From Isoetes taiwanensis (Eukaryota; Streptophyta; Lycopodiopsida; Isoetales; Isoetaceae), in contig JAJEKV010000034.1 of assembly GCA_021234155.1 (NCBI GenBank), forward strand, positions 11,248,697-11,312,696: a stretch of DNA of 64,000 nt. Direction: 5' to 3'. Shown here in pieces: positions 10,805-22,238 of this stretch. The stretch's first letter is position 1, and the number at the start of each line of letters is the position of its first letter. The position numbers and the translations under genes were made by a program. The notes below the pieces were generated by a model. The model was given only the letters and a program-made list of their open reading frames with translations. It was not told the origin of the DNA and did not search any database.

Positions 10805-13800
10805 CTAGGACAATTTTCTCAAGATCCCCATCAATTTCCCCGTCCGATCAAGGTGTGGGTATAGTGTGTGTATCTCTTCGACCGCTTTTCCTGGGCTATT
10901 TCTTGCGGACACTAACAAAGTGAAGCAGAAGTCATCTTTGTCAAAATCTTGAGGATGATAGGATGGCGGATTCAATGACCGTGGATCGATTGAAGCAACA
11001 CTTTAGAGCGCCATCATCCACAATGATTATGCCTTCCTTATCCTCAACACCTAGGGCATCCATCATGTTGCGCAAGCATTTCACAAATATCTTTTTTACC
11101 CGCTTGGGTTCTTTAGGGTTTGTGAATGAAGCACATTTGCTTTGATCCCGGATGGACCTTCAATTTCTATTTAGCTCGAGGCACTACTTTCAAAACATCC
11201 TCGTATATTTCTATGCTCCATGGATGACCAAATTGCACAACGAAAACAGATCAAGGCCTGGTCCAACATCTCCTTCGATAAGGGCGCGAGTAAACATATT
11301 TGGTAATGCGTCTCAAATGGTTGTTGGCGCATACCATGACTTTTCAAACGTTGCTTTAGGTAACGCTCTACATAGCACACCATTCAAATCAAAGACCAAG
11401 ACTTTTGGGGAAGCCAAATCATTTTACGTAAGGAGAACAATAACGTATGAGATGAAAGAAATGGAAAACAAAAAGCAGCGCCAGGCCGATTTCATGAATG
11501 ATGCATGTCAACATAATTCAAAAGTATGCTCTAGGAAACTCCAAATCGCGCCAGGCGCGATTTCTATAAGCTTCTAGTTTGAAAAATGCATGGATATCAA
11601 AAAAAGGAATATTGTCACGATACCTTTCGTCTTCATCATTCCCCGTGTTCTCTTCATCCCTTGCATCTTTATTCTGACTTGCCTCCGGTCTGCTAGAAGC
11701 ACCAACCACATCAGTTGAGATCCATGCAAAGTGAACTACGCTTGATAGTTCATTACTCTTTACGCTAACCCGCTAGTGTTATCGATTTGAGTCCGCTTCA
11801 TCATCAAGATTGTTATTATCATCATCCTTGGCATTGTCATACTGGTCTATATTTTCAGGGCCAAGAATGTTCACAGGCATGTCGATAGGTACTTGGAGAT
11901 CTGCCTGCTCGTCCATGTCATCAATGAAGTTGGAGCCACGCAATGCCTGTCTCAGAATCTCCCGTTCCTTAAGCAAATCAAGGTATTTGGGCCTTAGAGC
12001 TAGAAGCTTTGTTTTTGCAATCGCCGATTGGTCCCCTAGGGGCTTCCTCTAGTACTTTCTCAAAGAAGAGGTCCAAAAATTTCGCTCGATCATCGGAGAC
12101 GACGCCTGCATTTCCTTGCTAACTTCAAAGCTTCTCTACCGATGTAACCTCCAACGTGAAGTTCCCAAAGAAGTTGTTCCCAATGGACAAAATGCTTCAA
12201 TGAGATACTGGGAAAGATCCATAGAGAACCCGTTCTTGTTTAGCTTCCCCTTATGTGAAGTTAGGAGCTCATACTTAATGTGGCCCACAAGAACTGGGTC
12301 ATCCTCGTTTTCTTCCTCATCCTCCTCTTCCTCCTCTAACTCTTCCACGACCTTGACACCTTCCCTTGTCTTCTTGCTCCGATAGAAGACGCTTTCGCGA
12401 GATGCGCTCATCTAACTGATAGCACTGCCATGCTAGTTTCTCTCCATCTGCTTTTCCCTTAAGCCTTTCATATTCCTTATCATCCATCATGGCTATCATA
12501 ATAATAAGCACATGAGAAATTTTACTTGCTGTGCTGAAGTCACTGTCCTTGTTTTCATCTATGAGGATCGCTGTCAGATGACTTTCACGATTCTAAGTCA
12601 TTTGCGCACTTAGAGCATATGCATAGGACATGCTCTGAGGGACATATAGTGACGATTGTGTAATTCATTTCGTGGCAGGCCCACCGCATATGTTGAAGAA
12701 TGTATTATAGTCTTCGAAAGACCATCCGGCACCTCGGCTATCAAGCACGAAGAGTGTGATATCATGAGGACCTTCACCCACTTCTGGCAAGGCACACTTG
12801 AAACCAGTGGACACTTGATAAAAAAATGTGGATTCCATCTCCGGGGTCTGCTTCACCAACGCGACTTTTCGTTTCAAGTCGGATGCAACTTTTGTGTGAA
12901 TCCCAATCGATCTTTGCAACGTTCTTCAACCTGGCGCTTGACAAAGTCCTTGGACCAAAATACATACTTCTTTAGGTCGTCGTTGGAGACGTTATACTTT
13001 TGCATTAGTCCTAACTCCGACAATGACCACTCTGATGTAAGCCTTTGCAATTCCTCACCAACTGCCTTCTTGAGCACTCTAATATTCTTCACTGTCGCAT
13101 GCATCTTCAAAAGATTCCATAGCCTTTGTTGTTGAGGTTTTTCTTGTAAAGGATTTCCTTTTTGATTAACCTATCCAGGATCGAGATGAGTTCTTGATCT
13201 TCCAATCCACGGGCCTTCCTCATCTCTCGTATATGGATATCAAAAATTGATGTGTCAACAGAGGAAATCTTCCTTGTGAATCGGCAACTTCTTCTCCACG
13301 TAGGGCGCCCCGCATTCATTCCATTTCTCCCAAACGGGATCTGAAGCAAAAACTATCTTGCAGGCATCCTTGGGTACAGTTGGTTCTTCGGCAGCATCAC
13401 CCTTTTCATCTCCTTTTTTTTTTCTTTGATCTGGTGCTCTTGGTCTTGTCCTGTATTATAGTTTGACTAAGTGTCCTTTCCAAAGAACTTGAATTCAGCT
13501 TTTGGGTATGCAATCGGTAGGCATTGGCTTCCCATATTCAATCCACTGGTTTCGAGCATGCCGAAGTTGCTCTATATAGGGACTGCAAGGAATAACTTCG
13601 TTAGCTTTATAATCGTGAATTCAAACAATCCTTCTAGTTCAAAATCGCGCCACGCGCGATTTCATATTAGAAACCAAATCAGCGCCATTTTTGCCTTCTC
13701 TAAATAGCAAAGGGTTTTTGAAATAGTAGATGGTTCTAGTCGTTTAAGCAAATCGCGCCTGGCGCGATTTCATATTAGAATACAAATTGCGCCACGCGCG

Positions 13801-15903
13801 ATTTGCCTACTTTGAGAAGAAACGGCTATCTTCAAGGACAACCATGTCTCCTCAGGCTAGGGAAATCGCGCGTGGCTCAACTTGTATTCTAATATAAACC
13901 GCCGCCAAGCGATTTGCTTATTTGATCGAAACATCTACCATCCCAGAACCCCTTTGTTATTTAGAGAAGGCAAATCGCTACCGCGCCAATTGCCTTTCTA
14001 CTATGAAATCGCGCTTACGCGATTTGGTAATACGAAAAATAAAAATGTGGGAAGAGAATTACCTTTTGTATAAGAAAGTTTTTCCCATGTCATTTAGGAG
14101 TGCGCTTTTATTTCGCTAGTTCGGCAGTGTGTTGTTGACCCGCCAGAACCGGCAGCTTCGACGTATCACAAATTATAGAACAACCGATTCCCAAGAGATG
14201 TTTGGCCTTCTTGATGAGAATCTTCCGGGCCTCTATTGAATGTTTGGCCATCTATTATCATAAAATGTATGTCCGGGTTCTCGATGAAGTCCTCCGGCTT
14301 GCTCCGGATGATTACCTTTTTGTTCTCGTATCGTAAGGCACTACATCTCTGCGGGCATTGGCACCGCCTCGATTTTCGATCATGCCGCTTAATATCTCCA
14401 AGGAGTGCCGCTTGTCATACCTTCTGCTGATATAAATAGCTTTAGTGGACTCAAAAGCCTGGCCCACGTTATTCGGATGTGTGAAGCCGAGGCCCGCGGA
14501 TACTTGTCGGCATATTTCTTCGGTTTGCTCATTGCCTCCAACCGCCGCCTTGTCATCGCCACTTGTAAGGCTGCTTTGTCACTTCAGTAGTTTCCCTGCT
14601 TCTAGAGCTAGCTTCTTCCTTGTCCTTCACTGCCTGTAAGTAGACACTGCCCGAGGGCCTCGTGCTAATGGCTCGTCGAACAGCTGTAAGCCCCTCGCAT
14701 ATTCTTCTAGGAGTCAATGGCTCGCCAACTGTCCAGCCAAATTTGAAGAGGTTATCGGCCATGTCGTCTGATCTTAAAGCAGTTTCTTTAAAAGAGCTCG
14801 CACTGCATCGATTGATCTTCTTTAGGCTTTTCTTATGTTTTTGGCCCACTTCAACTAGCACAGAACAGAAAGAATCGTCCTGTACTTCACATGTAATAAG
14901 AATTCCCTGCTTCTTCATTTGATCAGTCTCTCTTAACCTTGACATGAATATGAGGTCCGCCTTCCCACCGCTTTGAATATCTCCACATACCATTCTCCCC
15001 TCTATAAGATCTTCTTCCGACATGGAGGTTCTACCCGAGCCTTTATTATTCCGGATGTATCTTCTAACGCCAATACATGCCGCAGTCCAGAATAAAGAAC
15101 ATCTTCTTCGTCCTTTGCTTTTTCTCGGGTCAGAGGTCTCGCCTTGCTTGGTCCTCCCTCTTTGATTGTCTTTTGTGATCCCGTGAAATTACAAAGACAT
15201 GGGTTAATCTTTTATGCTCAAATAAATGCCGCCGACACATATGCAACAAAAAACGCTTTGGCGCGATTTGAAAATGAATACACAAAGAAGTTCATTTAGT
15301 TTATTGGGGTCAGGGGCAGCGCTTTTTGTCCCAAATAAAATGCAACAAATACGCTGGCGCAAGCTTTTTAGAAGTGACCTGAAGATAAAGAAACTAATGT
15401 AATGCCTAATTAAATCAAGGGCCAGGGCTTTTTTGTCCGAATCAAAATGCTCAAGACACAACTAACTATAAAAATGCAACTTAAAGAGTTGAATCTTCAT
15501 CGAGGACACAACTAACTATAAAAAACACAACTAGCTACCGGAATACTTTGCTCAAATTAAGTGTACAAGCTTCAAGCAAAGACATACAAAGATTAAAAGA
15601 GAAACCAACATGTACACATTAAGCATTTGTTTCCATACATTTTGGGACATATGAACTCAAACATTAGAGGACACATGCTTCTTATTGGATAATAACTATA
15701 TTATTACGTAAAAACATCCTAAAACCTAACAAAAAAAGGGACACGTAAATCAATTACGTAACAAAAATGATCAATTACCCCGAGGCGCTTTGTTGGATTT
15801 GTGCTTTCGCTTGTTCAAGCAGCCTCCGTGCATGGGATTTGTGCTTTGAGTGTCGCCCACCTCTACCAGCGCCTCGGCCGCGGCCAGATCCTCTAGACGC
15901 CAT
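10805..15903 (-). pseudogene. Large decayed gene with C-terminal DLNG-type HAD/FCP1-like domain
   Basis: A series of protein-like minus-strand pieces switches frame many times. A start ATG at 15903 opens an RG-rich leader (MASRGSGRGRGAGRGGRHSK) that stops at 15775. Further pieces lie at 15180-15030, 15023-14553, about 14560-14115, 13440-12665, 12411-12136 (acidic EEEEEDEEENED run), 12090-11780 and 11709-11518. The end, 11460-10805, is a HAD phosphatase of the NLI/FCP1 type: PKVLVFDLNGVLC (nucleophile Asp, with the second motif-I Asp replaced by Asn), PGLD, CAIWSS, IIIVDDGALK, then LNPPSYHPQDFDKDDFCFT and a TAG at 10805-10807. HAD enzymes dephosphorylate proteins or small molecules via the first Asp; that is family knowledge. 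I do not recognise the N-terminal 1000 or so residues. At least eight frameshifts make it a pseudogene unless the assembly is poor. Confidence 0.7.
15181..15774. other. Non-coding stretch inside the decayed gene
   Basis: Probably an intron between the RG-rich leader and the next coding piece. It is AT-rich, with two of the dispersed palindromes (15250, 15347) and a short repeat GGACACAACTAACTATAAAAA at about 15500. No coding potential is seen. Confidence 0.35.
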
Positions 15904-16393
15904 AGAACTGCAAGTGCGGATAATATGAGACTGGGATTTTGGTTTAAACTTATATGTATGCGTTCATAATCTTGGCCGTCAGATTTACAACCGTAAATTC
16001 AAATTCGCGTCCTTTTAAATTTATACCGCCTTAATTAACCGCCCGTCCCGCTCATTTACAAATTTAAATTGTGTTTTTCTTTTTAGTGCAATTTCAAGAA
16101 CAATTAATTATTAATTTCAAGAAACGCATATGTGGCAATCTACTACCAACTAATCGGCCACCTAATATCAGAGCGCCCAAGATCATTCCTACTTTCAGAG
16201 CGCCCAAGATCATTCCTACTATCAGAGCGCCCAAGATCCGTCTACAACGCCTACAATCCCATTCGATCGAGCCGCCTTCAATCCCATTCGATGTCTGCTG
16301 AACTATGGTGAGTGTGATTCCATTCCGAATGCATTCTCTTGTTCTCTATTTTTCGTCCTCTATTTTTTCCAATGCATTCTGGTTCTTTATCAG

Positions 16394-16637
16394 TGTCGGA
16401 GAAGAATGCTATCTTTTAACAGCAAACTTGAAGCGCCGAGTAGGCTTATGTAAAATCGAAGATCTGAATCCAAGTTCTATGTGTCATGGTGTTGCTCTTG
16501 GAAACAGTTTACAGAAGATTTCCATTATAAACCGCAATTATGAAGATGAGGCTCTTCCAAGAAGACATCCCTGGCATGATATACAGCAGGAAAGCGTGGG
16601 CACATTTGTAGCATGGCCAAAAGAACGTCTGAAAAAG
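16394..16637 (+). pseudogene. Isolated exon of a transposon-type protein (FVAWP motif)
   Basis: An open frame flanked by TATCAG (acceptor) and GTATGT (donor) carries CHGVALGNSLQ and, 45 residues later, VGTFVAWPKERLKK. The pattern V-H-G-x-x-L-G followed by V-G-x-x-V-A-W-P is common near the C-terminal ends of plant CACTA/TNP-type transposon proteins. No partner exons were found up- or downstream. It diverges from the RG-rich start at 15903 on the other strand. A similar VAWPRDK piece occurs at about 19730. Captured or orphan TE exon is the best reading. Confidence 0.5.
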
Positions 16638-16976
16638 GTATGTATATTTGGATATTCAAAAAAAGAAATGAATATATCATAAGATCTGCGTGATGTTGTG
16701 AATTTTGAATTTGTGATGCTCTTTAGCCAGTCATATCAACCCCATGAAACTACACATTAATGAAAATATGTAGTTTCTTGGGGTTGGTCATACTGGCTGG
16801 AGGGCATCAAAGGATTCAATGTTTTCGACATTGCATATAAAAAAACATAATAAACTAAATGACATAAAAATTATAGTGCAAAATTGCGCCAGGCGCGAGT
16901 TTGTATTCATATTCCAAAAAGTGTATGTACAATTCATCTTCTGCAAAAATGCGCCAGGCGCGAATTCTTTCTATCT

Positions 16977-17466
16977 CTACAATATGTCAGATAGCCCCAC
17001 TTCATCGGCCCAATCCCGCAAAAAGTCCCACCTGAACCACCCTGATATGACAGGATCCTCATCTTCCCTGCGGATGTCGAGTCTCCAAACCAGAGTGTTG
17101 TATCGATCCTTGATAAGATAAAGCAAATCCTCGTACTTATTTGTTGGCATGAGCCTTACTAAGAGCATGAGGAGTCTGATATGTCCATAGATGCGATGGA
17201 AGTGTACCCATGGCCCCTGATACAGATCAAGCCTATTGATTCTCCAACTCTCTTCAACGCTTTGAACAAAGACACTCAAGTAATATCTTGTACGTATCCG
17301 AGTTGATGGTCGCTCGTGGAAGTGTATTTGAACTAGAACCATCCAAAGGTAGATCAGCTAGTGTCCATGCATAAGGAAAATCCATGGCACTAGAACGAGA
17401 AATTAAGTCATTAGCAAATGATATATTACTCTCGCCATAAAACGATTCTAAACATACATAATTCAA
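16977..17466 (-). pseudogene. Decayed coding fragment of unknown family
   Basis: Two overlapping minus-strand frames (17466-17254 and 17342-16977) read as one protein broken by a frameshift near 17290. The later part has DLYQGPWVHFHRIYGHIRLL and ends DWADEVGLSDIL-stop. The mixed composition looks like real protein, but I recognise no domain. The dispersed palindromes lie just outside each end (16947 and 17466). It could be a detached piece of the decayed gene at 10.8-15.9 kb, which is on the same strand. Confidence 0.4.
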
Positions 17467-17689
17467 AACGCCAGCGCCGTTTGTTATGTTTTTTCACGTA
17501 TCTATTTTACACGCCACCGGGCGCGATTTGTATAGAGCCGCAGGTGGGAATAGAAAAGCCAAACTAAAAACACGCCTGGCGCGCTTTGATTAACCTAGTG
17601 GAAATTCGGAACCTAAAAATAGAAATGCGCCAAGCGCGATTTCTCCCATTCTAACATATTATTCTAACAGAATGCATAATGCAGAATGC

Positions 17690-18180
17690 AGAATTCAAAA
17701 CATGAAGCCAGTGAATATGAAGGCAGTAGAATATAATAGAATAGAATGAAGGCAGATGGAGCAGATATATAATAATTATACTCCTTGTTTAGTTCAATAT
17801 TTAGTCCATTGTTTTAGTTCATTCTTTAGAGCAGATAGAGGAAGAGCTAGTGAAATAGAATAAGAGCAGATACAGCAAAATCATATAAGCAAGATCATAG
17901 AGCAGATAGATCATACAGTAGATAGATCATAGATTATAGAGCAGATAGATCATAGATCATAGATCATAGATCATAGATCATAGATCATAGAGCAAGATCA
18001 TAGAGCAGATCATTAATTAAAACAGATAGAGGAAGAGCTAGTGAAATAGAATAAGAGCAGATCATATAGGCAAGCTTCATAAATAGAATAAGAGCAGATC
18101 ATAAATAACCTGCTTATTCAGATAGATCCTGCTCTTATAAATAAATATCCTGCTTCATAAATAGAATAAGCCAGAAATAC
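17690..18180. repeat. Purine-rich tandem and interspersed minisatellite
   Basis: Includes an AGATCAT heptamer run (about 17945-17990). A longer word, AGATAGAGGAAGAGCTAGTG followed by AAATAGAATAAGAGCAGAT, is present at about 17835 and 18027. Degenerate copies fill the rest. No coding. Confidence 0.8.
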
Positions 18181-18289
18181 TAACCTATTTTGTGTTCTGT
18201 ACCCGAGAATTGAGCCTTTGCCTTTGAGCCGAAACCAAAAAATCAAAAACCAAAGTTGATTTGATTCGAGAAGACAATAGCAGATGATT

Positions 18290-18740
18290 TGAACCTGAAG
18301 AAGCCGAGAAGAAGCAAACCGAGAAGCCGAGAAGCTTTAACACAAAAACAAAAAACCAGAAAACATGTTAGAGAAACATGTTAGAGAGCCGAAACGCCAA
18401 AAAAGCCAGAAAAAAGCCAGAAACATGTTAGAGAGCCGAAACGCCAAAAAAGCCTACAAACCTTTGAGCCGAAAACACCTTCCAGCCAAAAACCAAGTTA
18501 AACCTTTTGAAAACAGTACTGGTGCAAACACCTTTGAGCCGAAAAGCTCAAAAACGTAGATAAAAGGAGATAAAAAACAGACAGAAGCCGAGAAGCAGAC
18601 AAAAGCCGAATTTGGAAGCGCCTCGAAGCGCCTGGAACTGGAATCGAAGTGAGATTTGGAATAGAAGCGAGATTTGGAATCGAAGCGCCTTCGAAATTGA
18701 GAGCAAGTTCGAAAGTGAGAGAAAGGTTCGAAAGTGAGAA
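18290..18740. repeat. Short interspersed repeats (CCGAGAAG, ACATGTTAGAGAGCCGAAAC, GAAGCGAGATTTGGAAT)
   Basis: Three short repeat types follow each other in an A/G-rich tract. Words such as ATGTTAGAGAGCCGAAACGC occur twice (about 18380 and 18427). Open frames here are artefacts of composition. Confidence 0.65.
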
Positions 18741-18839
18741 CTAACTGCATATTAATAACTGCCTTCAACAATTTTCGTACCGCGCAATCATCACTGCCGC
18801 GAAAATTTATTACAAAGATTTTTTGTTTTAAGGACCGTG

Positions 18840-19090
18840 ACTTTAAAAGTTTAGAAGTTAAGTTATAAGTTATAAGTTAATAGTTTAAAAGTTATAAGTT
18901 AATAGTTAAGTTAGTGACCTTAAAACTTAGTTCTAACCTTAAAACTTTTAACCTACAATAACTTTCCAACCTTAAAATTTCTAACCTATAATAACCTATA
19001 ATAAACTTCATAACCTTAAAACTGCTAACCTATAATTAATAACCTTAAAAGTTTTTGCTAAGATTATTATAGGATAAAAGTTAGAAGGTT
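18840..19090. repeat. AT-rich inverted and tandem repeat (TTAAAAGTTATAAG / CTTATAACTTTTAA type)
   Basis: TTATAAGTTAATAGTTAAAAG-like words run in tandem in the first half. Complementary words (AACCTTAAAACTTTTAACC) fill the second half, so the tract can fold back. It precedes the transposase relic. Confidence 0.65.
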
Positions 19091-19269
19091 ATAAGTAGAG
19101 GGTTTTATATTTATATATAATGTTGAGGAAAATAACTTGGGGAATCCCATTATATAAATAGAATGATCAAATAGAATAAGACATATATGAGGCTTTCATT
19201 TATGAACATGTTAGTGAGAGGTTATTTGGATATGCTAACTTACTATATGTTTTTATGCATTCTAGGTCA

Positions 19270-22238
19270 ATGGCATGCAAAATGCTAAAAAAAAAGCCCC
19301 CAATGATGCTGAGCAAGGCAAGGAAAAATCCCCAACTAATGAACATGATGTCCAAGGAAAGGAAAATACCTCAAATGATGTTGATGATGGCAAAGGAAAG
19401 GAAAAGACTCCAAATGATGTTGATGATGGCAAAGGAAAGGAAAAGACCTCAAATGAAAAGGATGATGGCAAAGGAAAGGAAATTGTCCTTTATACTCGAA
19501 AGTTGATTGGAAAAACAAAAGGTCAAGATCCCGCATGCATGCAAATGAGAGGCAAGAGGGAGAAGGGATTATTGTTCTAGCAGATCCTATCAATGCAAAG
19601 TGAATGATGAAAGATTAGGGGAGGACAAAGTTAGGTGTGGCAATCTCAAAATTATATGACAATTGAAGGAAAAGGGTTCGTGCAAACAAGAATGCCTAGC
19701 TTGTGTGAAGCAACTAGAGGTTCCAACTATTGTTGCATGGCCTAGGGACAAGATTCAACCGAGGGGAACTACACGCTTCCTTTAGATGTAGAACCATTGT
19801 CGACAAATGTTCACACAAGGTAACAAGAGGCCACTTCCAACTTTCAAACATTATCCCACCAAAAGATGCAAGTCGATTATGATTGTTCTCCGGCTATGAT
19901 GAAGGTTAGAGGAGGTGAATGTTGTTGTTTTTCTTGTGTTAGAATGTTCACAGAGGAGTTGGTGGGAGCAAGAGCTACATATCGTGAACATAAGTGTGAT
20001 AGCAGGAGGAATTTCATGTACACCATATTTGGCTATGCAATTCGGGATGAAAGATCAAAGAAGAAAAGATTCCCATTGAATGGAAAGTGGATATGTTCAA
20101 AAAGCATGGATGGCTATACATGGAATTCCAACCTCTTCTTGGCACAATTGGCAAAAGAGACATGAAAATGGTAGTAAAATTGCATTGCATGGAAACACCG
20201 GCCCCGTAAGGCCTACCTCAAGAACTATAGCCGCAAAGGAAATATTTGAAAGATATGTGGATTTCAATGCGTAAAACATGCCACATAAGAGTAAGAAGGA
20301 TGAACAGGGTAGAGTTATTGTTGAAAAGAGATTGCCATCCCATTGTACCCGTAAGAGCATATTAGAGGAAATAAATGCATTGCTTCTGAACTTGGAGTGG
20401 CCTCTATATCCCAACCCAGCTTTTAGTAGGCTATGGAATAGGCATTTCAAGCATGTGACCATAGCAACTTCAAACAACTTTGCCAAGTGCAATTTATGTG
20501 CCAAGTCAAGGAGACACTAGATAAGACCGTGCAACCAAGTCTAAGGGCAAAGATAAGGAAACATATGAAGGACCATATGACGATCAACTATCATGTAGAT
20601 CAACTTATTGGATGTGGAGGACCTTATCTCGCAATGGAACCTAATAACTATCTATGTATTATACATGATAAAATGGACCAACGTAAGACTTGTCTTCCAC
20701 AATTCAAGTACATTCCTAAGTCATGTGGAAGATCATATCCTTTGCAGATTTCAATGATCGGGGCAATATTGCATGGGCAGCTCGCACCTATTATGGCCAT
20801 TTCAGTTTAGAGTTGTGGAGTGATGGTCCGTTTTTTCACATTGGGAGTATCATGAGGTGTTTAAGAAACTATGAGAAGGGTTACAATGGTAACCTACAAG
20901 ATCCTACACTAGCCGTGCACTACATAGTGCATTGTTGGATGGAACCCCTAATAGTATTGAAAAGTTTAGCAAGGCAAGATTTAGGAGGAATGGACCTAAT
21001 GAACATGTTGGAGCTTCAACATCTCGTGCTAAACCTCGAGATCCTGCCAAAAGCTCCTCTTGCAACTAGATAATTGTGCTGGTCAAAATAAGAACAGTGG
21101 ATGTTTTCTTTCCTATCCTACTTAACAAATTTGTGGGTATTTTTGAAAGAGTCAATTTGGGGTTCCTAATGCCCGACATACTCATGAGGATGTGGATGCA
21201 TTGTTTGGAAAATATAGTCATGTATTGAGACAAAGAGACAGCTTACCAACTTTCCCGTGCTATTGGAAATATTTCATGGATGTACAAATCCATCTTCTAT
21301 AGGATCTATCATAGAAGAAGTGCCCGATTGGAAGAGTTTTGTGGATGGTTATGCTCTCGACATGGAAGGTCATTCTAGACCTCTTCAATTCACTTTTGGG
21401 TGAGAGAAGGGATTCCAATCATGCAATGGAAAATGAGACCTTCGGAGGAGAAGTGGAGAGGTGGGGCAGAAATTTGGCACAGGGATGCAAATGGCAAGCC
21501 TATGATACCTCCCGGTCAACCAAAAGCTCTAAAACCAACTCAAGAAGTCAAGCAATTGGGATTGACTAAGGATGGCATCAATGACTACATCAAGCATTGG
21601 CAAACTAATTGAGATGAGACTAATCGTGCATTGATAGATTATTGGAAGAAGGTGATCAACTTGTTGGATGAGGTAGACACATCCTCGGAAGAGCTTGAAA
21701 GAAGGGTGGTTCCCTAAAAGTAAGTGGAAAACATTAGTCAGGGTCTTGAAGATGATGGTACCATTAGTAGCATTGTGAAGGCATATGCTCCTCCTCAATC
21801 GATAAACACTATGTTGGTCCTAAGAAGAATAGGCCAAAATATCTAGGCATGGATTGTTATGAACCTTCTAATCGACGTGGAGTGCCACCAATTTGTAGTA
21901 GTAAAACCAACAGATCTAGAGACCTATCCAGAGTGGTTGGGATGGACTATCTCGGATATTTGCAAAGAAGAAGGTGATGTTAACTTCAATAAGGTGCGCG
22001 TGGAATGGTGGTGTCCAATTACATCGCTTGAGTAATGTCACCGATAAAGAAAGATATTGATTGTTGGACAAAGAGGTGGAGGAGAAATCCAAGTGATCCT
22101 GATCTTTGGCTAGACGTTGAAACCGTATTGTACTCGTGGACTCCAAAAACTATTCCTAGTAAAACAGCGAGAGTTACAATACCTCAGGATGTAAGGAATA
22201 AGGTTCTCATATCCTTGGGGATGCTAGTGGAAAAATGA
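19270..22238 (+). pseudogene. Transposase-like relic of the DUF7869 type
   Basis: Successive plus-strand pieces in different frames read as one protein. Parts in order: a lysine-rich leader with a 12-residue repeat (NDVDDGKGKEKT; 19364-19480); VAWPRDKIQP (about 19730); a Cys-rich piece and KAWMAIHGIPTSSWH (about 20105); SRLWNRHFKHVTI and NFAKCNLC (about 20430-20500); MDQRKTCLPQF (about 20670); LLQLDNCAGQNKN (Asp at 21069); RHTHEDVDALFGKYS (21174); and a C-terminal WSWTPKT-like end at about 22140. The chain D-Q-x-K, DNC-x3-NKN and HTHEDVD is the signature of a family with an RNase-H-like fold found in transposon-like genes of seed-free plants, algae and corals (Pfam DUF7869 as I recall it). 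Many frameshifts and stops show it is dead. Terminal repeats were not found. Confidence 0.7.

Larger units (their letters stand above)
11543..17642. repeat. Dispersed short palindrome family, about 15 copies
   Basis: The consensus has arms AAATCGCG / CGCGATTT around a 3-5 base centre (21 bases in all). Copies at about: 11543-11563, 13642-13662, 13750-13770, 13784-13804, 13863-13883, 13896-13915, 13972-13991, 14006-14025, 15250-15269, 15347-15366, 16881-16902, 16947-16967, 17466-17482, 17509-17529, 17566-17587 and 17623-17642. 11543 and 13750 are full palindromes; 13863, 13972 and 15347 are decayed. Many are flanked by ATATTAGAA or its complement. Eight fall inside 13.64-14.03 kb. They interrupt coding pieces and intergenic DNA alike. 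Confidence 0.85.

Noticed and set aside
12116-12385. Plus-strand frames with Ser runs
   Set aside because: Antisense to the acidic run of the minus-strand decayed gene; the Ser-rich composition comes from TCC/TCT complementing GAG/GAA.
10805-15180. Origin of the decayed gene from an integrated giant virus
   Set aside because: Considered because the N-terminal blocks are unfamiliar, but no virus hallmark gene or motif was seen; the HAD domain is of a type common in plants.
19262-19593. Minus-strand frames with Phe/Pro repeats
   Set aside because: Complement of the Lys/Asp repeat leader of the transposase relic.
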